10,383 nucleotides of DNA, from NCBI GenBank assembly GCA_050290865.1, contig JBNKIW010000074.1, positions 1-10,383 on the forward strand, written 5' to 3'. Below, one piece after another: positions 1 through 3,919 of the stretch. The notes under the pieces were generated by a model that was not told where the DNA came from, ran no database searches, and saw nothing but the letters and a program-made list of their open reading frames with translations. Source of the DNA: JARRLC01 sp050290865. Its GTDB lineage: Bacteria; Pseudomonadota; Alphaproteobacteria; Rhizobiales; Rhodomicrobiaceae. Within the stretch, counting starts at the first letter, position 1, and each line of letters starts with the position of its first letter. Made by a program: the position numbers and the translations under genes.

Positions 1-477
1 ATCCGTGGCCAGAGCGCCGCTGAACGGCTCGCCGTGCGCCAGGCCGAGAGCAGGCCGCTCATGGAGGCGTTCAAAACTTGGGCGGAAGGTCGGCTGGCGG
101 AGGTCTCCGCCAAGTCGCCACTCGCCGGGGCAATCCGCTACACACTGAACCACTGGGACGGTCTCACCGTGTTTCTCACCGACGGCCGTGTCGAGGTGGA
201 CAACAACACCGTGGAACGCGACATGCGCCCCATTGGCCTCGGCAGGCGCAACAGCCTCTTTGCCGGCAGCGAAAACGGAGCGGTTTCATGGTCGATCCTG
301 GCATCACTGATCAACACCGCGCTGCTCAACGACGTTGATCCGCAGGCGTGGCTAACCGATGTGCTGGAGCGGATCGTCTCTGGCCGCACGAAGAGCCATC
401 AGCTTGTAGAACTGCTGCCCTGGAATTGGAAGGCCGCCCACGACGCCGGGGCAGACGATCAGGCCATAGCGGCCTGA
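1..477 (+). CDS. IS66-family transposase (TnpC), C-terminal part, cut by window edge
   Basis: The reading frame is open from the first base, so the true start lies outside the window. The visible 158 residues are the end of an IS66-family DDE transposase, which cuts and joins the ends of its insertion sequence. The segment VDNNTVERDMRP carries the conserved NNxxER block with the last catalytic glutamate. It is followed by GRRNSLFAGSENGA and, near the end, the LLPWNW motif of the IS66 C-terminal element. The stop is TGA at 475-477. I could not identify a right terminal inverted repeat downstream, so the outer limit of the insertion sequence is not set. The family call is secure; whether the full element is intact cannot be judged here. 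Confidence 0.92.
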   Translation: MRGQSAAERLAVRQAESRPLMEAFKTWAEGRLAEVSAKSPLAGAIRYTLNHWDGLTVFLTDGRVEVDNNTVERDMRPIGLGRRNSLFAGSENGAVSWSILASLINTALLNDVDPQAWLTDVLERIVSGRTKSHQLVELLPWNWKAAHDAGADDQAIAA

Positions 478-702
478 ACCTGAGCCGTGCTGTCGCCATA
501 GCGGATACGGAACAAGCCCGGCGCTCGGCATGTGCCCTAACGCCGGAAGCGTTCCGGCTCCGCCATGATGGCATGTTCGCCGTCGATGCGCTCCGGTTGT
601 CCGCAACCGACGGCGCATAGATGTGTAGCCGCCGCAAATCCTATCTGGGCAGGGTCATATCGCGCTTCTTCTGCGTTCAACGGACGCGTAGCGCGACACC
701 CG
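478..702. other. Non-coding stretch with hairpins after the IS66 transposase
   Basis: No gene is recognised here. Two small hairpins are visible: GCCGGAA/TTCCGGC around a 3-nt loop (542-558) and CGGTTG/CAACCG around a 4-nt loop (594-609). Neither has a T tract, so they are not convincing intrinsic terminators. They may be part of the insertion-sequence end or structures between convergent genes. Confidence 0.4.
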
Positions 703-1065
703 CTATTGCGGGGCGAGCCCCAGTTCGACCCGTTTCTTCCTCGACAGCCCCTCCGACACGATGGAATACGACTGGCGGATATGGTCTTTCAACTCGTTGT
801 CCGGCAACCCCGGCTTGGCGAAATGCTGGATCCACTTCAGCCCGCGCGACGCCAAATATGGAGCGGGACGCAGGCCCGGCCGCTCCTTCAGCACCTCATA
901 GGCAATGTCGCTGACCTTGAAGGTGAAGCGTGCCTCACCGCCGTCGTCGCCGCCGATGGCGAACACTTTGCCGCCAACTTTCCAGACATGCGAGCCTCCC
1001 CATTGGACCACGTAAGTGGTTGCGGTCAGCGCCCGGCAGAAATCATTGAATTCGTCGCAGGTCAT
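703..1065 (-). CDS. MmcQ/YjbR-family protein
   Basis: The product is 120 residues, the usual size of the MmcQ/YjbR family (small proteins with a CyaY/YjbR-like fold, often called DNA-binding; precise role unknown). Seen features fitting the family are an N-terminal helix MTCDEFNDFCRAL, a strand-rich core VWKVGGKVFAIGG, a segment FKVSDIAYEVLKERPG, the LASRGLKWIQ stretch and the late helix LPDNELKDHIRQSY. A GTG seven codons upstream could extend it, but the ATG at 1065 has an AGGA about nine bases before it, so I take the ATG. It stands alone on the minus strand between the IS66 remnant and the toxin-antitoxin pair. Nothing indicates damage. Confidence 0.85.
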   Translation of the reverse strand: MTCDEFNDFCRALTATTYVVQWGGSHVWKVGGKVFAIGGDDGGEARFTFKVSDIAYEVLKERPGLRPAPYLASRGLKWIQHFAKPGLPDNELKDHIRQSYSIVSEGLSRKKRVELGLAPQ

Positions 1066-1335
1066 CGGAATGCGTCCTGATTGCACAGGAAGACGTACCA
1101 GGATCGCCAGGACTCGGCAATTGGCATGGTGGCCGTAGAATGGAAGTAGTTGGAGCGTTCTTGCTTCGCGGAACGTCGGGTTGGACCAATGACTGCTTTT
1201 TAAAGTATCGCGACTGCATATGGACTCCAGGGTGAATAGCAGCTTTTGGAGCGCAGCGATCCCCGAAATAGCGCGGTCTTCGAAAAAACGTTTGGCCGCG
1301 TCGGGTCGCTCCCCCCTGCTGGTTTACATCATCTC

Positions 1336-1767
1336 TCAGCTACGGCGCGTCCGGCGGGTTCTGCCTGCCTTGTAGTAAGTGACGAAGGCTTGCCGGACCG
1401 CGTCGAAAAAACGGGGTGGGAGAAAACCGTAGTCGATGCGCTTCGTGTTCGGGACTTTCCGCAGATCGTAGCCCGGCCATACAAACTCGTTGCCCTCACC
1501 CAGCATGATCCAGGAGCGGGCCTCGTCAAGGCCGAGATGCCGTTTGACGGCGGCGGGAATTTCGATGGCATCGCGGGGCTCTGACGGCGGACTGTGCGTC
1601 ACCGGCAAAACAGTCACAACCGTAGTGTCATCCTCTTGACGCTCGACGCACAAGATGATGACGCTGGGACGATCCTTGCGCCCTTCCTCCTGTCCGGCCT
1701 CATGTTCCCGATGCCAGAGATAAGCGTAATTGATGACGAGGCCAGGCTCGGGAGTGGGGATCGCCAT
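1336..1767 (-). CDS. PemK/MazF-family toxin of a type II toxin-antitoxin pair
   Basis: The product is 143 residues. PemK/MazF toxins are small ribonucleases that cut mRNA, usually at short specific sequences, and are held inactive by a partner antitoxin. The N-terminal part (PGLVINYAYLWHREHEAGQE) leads into KDRPSVIIL, the conserved Arg-Pro block (Arg33-Pro34) found in this fold, and then VTVLPVTHSPP with the conserved threonine near residue 57. The C-terminal third (GYDLRKV, YGFLPPRFF) matches the longer PemK-like proteins common in Alphaproteobacteria. The gene starts 9 nt after the antitoxin stop and has no strong ribosome-binding site, which suggests translational coupling so that toxin is made only with antitoxin. 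Its arginine-rich tail (RTRRTRRS) is unusual but may be genuine. Confidence 0.85.
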   Translation of the reverse strand: MAIPTPEPGLVINYAYLWHREHEAGQEEGRKDRPSVIILCVERQEDDTTVVTVLPVTHSPPSEPRDAIEIPAAVKRHLGLDEARSWIMLGEGNEFVWPGYDLRKVPNTKRIDYGFLPPRFFDAVRQAFVTYYKAGRTRRTRRS

Positions 1768-1776
1768 GCGGGCCCG

Positions 1777-2049
1777 CTATTCGTCGAGAAGCGCGTTCAA
1801 ATGCACGTGGCGCTCATCCATACGGGAACGGGCAATGGCCTCGACCTTCTCCTCAGGCAACTCCCAGGTCGCGAAGCTCTTGCGCTGCGCCTTGTAGCGC
1901 AGGAACGCTTCGTATTCCTCGGGCGGCACGAAATAGCCCGTGATCTGGCCATGGCTGCTCACCGGCACTGCCTCACGCTGTGCCTGCATGCGGTACCGGC
2001 CGAAATTGCGCGTGAATTCGGATGCGGGGACGGGGCGGACGCGTGACAT
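1777..2049 (-). CDS. Phd/YefM-like antitoxin partner of the PemK-type toxin
   Basis: The product is 90 residues from the ATG at 2049. The N-terminus (SRVRPVPASEFTRNFGRY) and the strand GQITGYFVPPEEYEAFL resemble the Phd/YefM DNA-binding fold: a short helix-strand unit that dimerises and binds its own operator. The charged C-terminal half (KVEAIARSRMDERHVHLNALLDE) would be the toxin-wrapping region. It is the first gene of a two-gene operon with the toxin, the usual order. A GTG at 2061 would add four residues; neither start has an ideal ribosome-binding site. The promoter described upstream predicts a leader of about 27 nt to the ATG, which favours it slightly. The pairing of a Phd-like antitoxin with a PemK-like toxin rests on adjacency and fold resemblance. 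Confidence 0.78.
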   Translation of the reverse strand: MSRVRPVPASEFTRNFGRYRMQAQREAVPVSSHGQITGYFVPPEEYEAFLRYKAQRKSFATWELPEEKVEAIARSRMDERHVHLNALLDE

Positions 2050-2079
2050 GTTCGTAAGCACCTCTGCGGCTTTCCTGAC

Positions 2080-2108
2080 CGTAATATACGCGAAATTCGT
2101 AATTTACG
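2080..2108. promoter_or_regulatory. Operator-like direct repeats over the toxin-antitoxin promoter
   Basis: CGTAATATACG (2080-2090) and CGTAATTTACG (2098-2108) are identical at 10 of 11 positions and start 18 bp apart. Each is itself nearly palindromic. Together they cover the -10 element and reach into the -35. This layout fits binding sites for the antitoxin or antitoxin-toxin complex and autorepression; binding itself is inferred. Confidence 0.5.
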
Positions 2109-2111
2109 CAA
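2083..2111 (-). promoter_or_regulatory. Sigma-70-like promoter of the antitoxin-toxin operon
   Basis: Read on the minus strand, TTGCGT (2111-2106) is followed after 17 nt by TATATT (2088-2083), which matches the -10 consensus at five of six positions. The predicted transcription start lies near 2076, about 27 nt ahead of the antitoxin ATG. Confidence 0.55.
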
Positions 2112-2171
2112 GTTACGCGTTTCCGGCGTGACCGGGGGCGGCCGGTGAGCCGTGGTACCCAATCTTCCTCC

Positions 2172-2384
2172 AGTGCTCGCCCGCTGGTGTCGCACTGGTA
2201 TGTCAACTCGGACGCAGCCGTCAAAATCACCACTCGCGCCATTAACGAGATGAAGGCCAGCCCCAAAACCGGCCGTGCCGAAGGCCTGCGCCGCTCCCTC
2301 GCCGCGCTGATTGCCAAAGGCAACGGCTGGGATCATCCGAGCGTCTGGGCACCGTTCGTGCAGGTGGGGAACGGCGGGCAATGA
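2172..2384 (+). pseudogene. C-terminal remnant of a CHAT-domain protein
   Basis: The open frame from about 2172 to the TGA at 2384 encodes RPLVSHWYVNSDAAVKITTR and, further on, GRAEGLRRSLAALIAKG and HPSVWAPFVQVGNGG. This is the ending of CHAT (caspase HetF-associated with TPRs) proteases, where a GA-x-x-L(V/L)xSHW segment is followed by an AVKLT-type helix and a final HPxxWAPFVxVG. The catalytic His and Cys lie upstream in intact proteins and are missing here, so only about 70 residues survive. A GTG at 2145 opens the frame, but the first ten codons do not look like the family and overlap non-homologous DNA. The remnant probably encodes nothing functional. It indicates that a caspase-like gene once lay here, possibly part of another conflict system. 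Confidence 0.7.
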
Positions 2385-2471
2385 GGCGGGAGGTGCGGCG
2401 CATAACATCCTCTGCGTATCGTGCACGGCGCCGTTTTTACCTTCCGCCCCCAGCAACGCTGGCCGCCAGCG

Positions 2472-2729
2472 TCATTTCTGCTGCGTGACCGAAAACGAGG
2501 GGAAACTGATGCTCATGGTCCTGATCTGCTTGCGGCGTTCTTCGTCGGCTATCGTCTCGTCCTTGAGGGTAACGACATCGAAGGAGGAGGGAGGCCAGGG
2601 CAGCGAATCCTCGGCGTCCGCTGTGCGCAGTTCGGCATCTATGAACTCTCTGTCGGGCTTCTCGCGCGCGACTTCAAGGATGTTTGGCGCAAGGTCTGCA
2701 CCACAAAGGCGACGTGCACCGGCTTTGGC
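2472..2729 (-). pseudogene. Fragment of a class I SAM-dependent methyltransferase
   Basis: The minus-strand frame reads AKAGARRLCGADLAPNILEV, then AREKPD, and later DAEDSLPWPPSSFDVV. This matches the stretch of Rossmann-fold methyltransferases that runs from the acidic residue binding the SAM ribose (GxDxxPxxL) to the LPxxxxSFDVV motif. The preceding glycine-rich motif I is absent because homology stops at about 2729, exactly where a recombinase fragment starts on the other strand. Downstream of FDVVTL the resemblance also fades. This looks like an internal piece of a gene broken at both ends. Identification is by motif order only and is less secure than the other remnants. Confidence 0.45.
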
Positions 2730-2838
2730 GATCCATCGCACCTGCTTTGTCCTGATGTATGCCTGCGGTCTGCGCATCGGCGAGGCTGCCAAGGTGGAGA
2801 TTGCTGATATCGATAGCGCGTGCGGGGTTCGCCGATAA
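2728..2838 (+). pseudogene. Fragment of a tyrosine recombinase/phage-type integrase
   Basis: The plus-strand frame encodes FVLMYACGLRIGEAAKVEIA followed by DID. This is the start of the catalytic domain of tyrosine recombinases (Lxx-YxxGLRxxExxxLxxxDID), with the first catalytic arginine in GLRIGE. The frame ends at TAA 2836-2838, before the conserved HxxR and Tyr motifs. Only about 35 residues are recognisable, so it cannot be active. It marks a past integration or recombination event in this decayed stretch. Confidence 0.6.
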
Positions 2839-3028
2839 TGCCGCTATCCCGGTCCTCTCATCCGCAACCTCGCCTCACGCGAAGTCACTCGCCCGTCAAA
2901 TCCCCATCGACGTAATACCACCGCCCGTCTTCCCGCGCGAACCGGCTCAGCTCGTGAACCGTTACCGGGCGCCCGGCCTTTTTGCATCTGGCGGTGAATT
3001 CCACGATGGCCGTGTTCTCGCCTGTCAC

Positions 3029-3033
3029 CTCAT
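3029..3033. repeat. Target-site duplication, left copy (CTCAT)
   Basis: CTCAT directly abuts the left terminal repeat of the miniature element. The second copy is at 3243-3247. Only one copy is needed for an intact YchJ-like frame. Confidence 0.85.
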
Positions 3034-3242
3034 CTCGACTTTGTACATTTTTGCCGTCAGCGTGGGACGCATAAGCCGAACCGCCTTTTGGCGATGGTAT
3101 TGCCCTGGTCCGGCGTGGCTTCTGGGCTACAACGAATTTATCCGTGTCCCGGTCTGACCGGGACACGGATAAATTCCAATCGCCTTGTTGGAGCGCCTTA
3201 CCGGCGCGCTCCGCCATGCGGCCTGAAATGTACAAAGTCGAG
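3034..3242. mobile_element. 209-bp miniature inverted-repeat element (MITE-like), non-autonomous
   Basis: The ends are a perfect 17-bp inverted repeat: CTCGACTTTGTACATTT at 3034-3050 and its reverse complement at 3226-3242. Inward of this the ends still resemble each other imperfectly. The element is flanked by CTCAT on both sides, a 5-bp target-site duplication. It encodes no transposase and carries strong internal palindromes, so it must have been moved by an enzyme encoded elsewhere. It contributes part of a new 120-codon minus-strand open frame from an ATG at 3247 into the gene's 3' half. I cannot assign the parent transposon family; 5-bp duplications occur in several. Confidence 0.85.
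3134..3176. repeat. Perfect 21-bp inverted repeat inside the miniature element
   Basis: Arms at 3134-3154 and 3156-3176 are exact reverse complements around one central base (3155). The core of the left arm is ATCCGTGTCCCGGTC. A palindrome this long would form a strong hairpin or cruciform. It could be a recombinase-binding site, two fused ends of another small element, or simply part of the element's folded structure. Confidence 0.85.
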
Positions 3243-3247
3243 CTCAT
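3243..3247. repeat. Target-site duplication, right copy (CTCAT)
   Basis: CTCAT directly abuts the right terminal repeat of the miniature element and matches the copy at 3029-3033. Confidence 0.85.
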
Positions 3248-3494
3248 GGCGCAACACCTTCAGACCCAGCCAGCGCGGCAGATCCGTCAGATCGGCGCCG
3301 GCAGGGCGCGTGCTCGCATGCCACGTCGCCAGGATGTAATCGAGACGCTTCATCACATAGGCCGCATAGCGCGAGCGCATCAGCGCTTCCGCGTCCGGCG
3401 CCGCCTCACCCGAATGCCAGCGCCAGCAGCACAGCGCATACGCCTTGCGGCTGCCGCACGGGCAGGGGCCGCCGGGTTTCTTCGCCTCGGTCAT

Positions 3495-3919
3495 CGGTCC
3501 TCCATCATGGGCGTCCATGGCCGGTTCGCCCAGGGGCGAAGACTTCGCATGCGGGCGAAGGTCTGTCATCCTGCTTGCGGCACACGGGAAGGTCGACATT
3601 AGCCTGCTACGCTGCCCTTTGCTTGTGAGCCCGCAGTAGCGCAGATTTGCCCCAAACCGGCGATGTGCCCAAAATGACACATTGCGAGCCAAGTGGGCAC
3701 ACGGCCACCACGCAACGGTTTGCGCTGTTCATGTATGCGTACGCGTCCTGGCTCTGCCATCCAAAGATGGTCCTTCGGTGGGCGGGGAGGACGTCGCCGT
3801 TTGGCGGCTTTGCGTGTCTCAGGAAGGCTGACCGGTCATCATCAACGTTTCCCATCCCGGCCGTCTATGGTAGTGCTTATTGCGGTGTTTAGTGAAATTG
3901 ACGGCGCACGGGGGGCTCA
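3495..3919. other. Intergenic region between the YchJ-like gene and the TIR-STAND gene
   Basis: About 425 bp separate the divergent genes. Open frames here (for example 3607-3855 minus and 3647-3892 plus) have no recognisable motifs and mirror each other, as expected in GC-rich DNA. An inverted repeat GTGCCCA (3665-3671) / TGGGCAC (3694-3700) is visible, spaced by 22 nt. I see no convincing sigma-70 promoter for the gene at 3920; TATGGT near 3866 is a weak -10 candidate. Regulatory signals for the DGR target must lie here, but I cannot name them. Confidence 0.4.

Larger units (their letters stand above)
2885..3494 (-). pseudogene. YchJ/SEC-C-type gene disrupted by a miniature mobile element
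   Basis: The minus-strand gene starts at the ATG at 3494, preceded by GGAGG five bases upstream. Its N-terminus has PGGPCPCGSRKAYALCC, the SEC-C zinc-binding motif (CxCxS...CC) of YchJ-family proteins, followed by APDAEALMRSRYAAYVMKRL and WLGLKVLRHE. The C-terminal half lies in another frame: VTGENTAIVEFTAR, HELSRFAREDGRWYYVDGD. Between the halves is the 209-bp element at 3034-3242 with one extra copy of CTCAT. In the present sequence translation from 3494 runs into the element and stops at 3198 (98 residues). Removing the element and one CTCAT restores one frame of 131 residues, normal for the family, reading KVLRHEVTGENTAIV across the joint. Function of YchJ-like proteins is poorly known (metal binding; an NTF2-like domain). 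Confidence 0.85.

Noticed and set aside
1087..1335. Open minus-strand frame extending upstream of the MmcQ/YjbR start
   Set aside because: It stays open for many codons but has no start codon with a ribosome-binding site and no recognisable motif; the gene at 703-1065 already has full family length.
3034..3242. Assignment of the miniature element to the Tn3 family because of the 5-bp duplication
   Set aside because: Its ends do not begin with the usual G-run of Tn3 elements, and 5-bp duplications occur in other families.
3607..3892. Overlapping open frames on both strands ahead of the TIR-STAND gene
   Set aside because: No motif, no good ribosome-binding site, and mutually overlapping; treated as chance.
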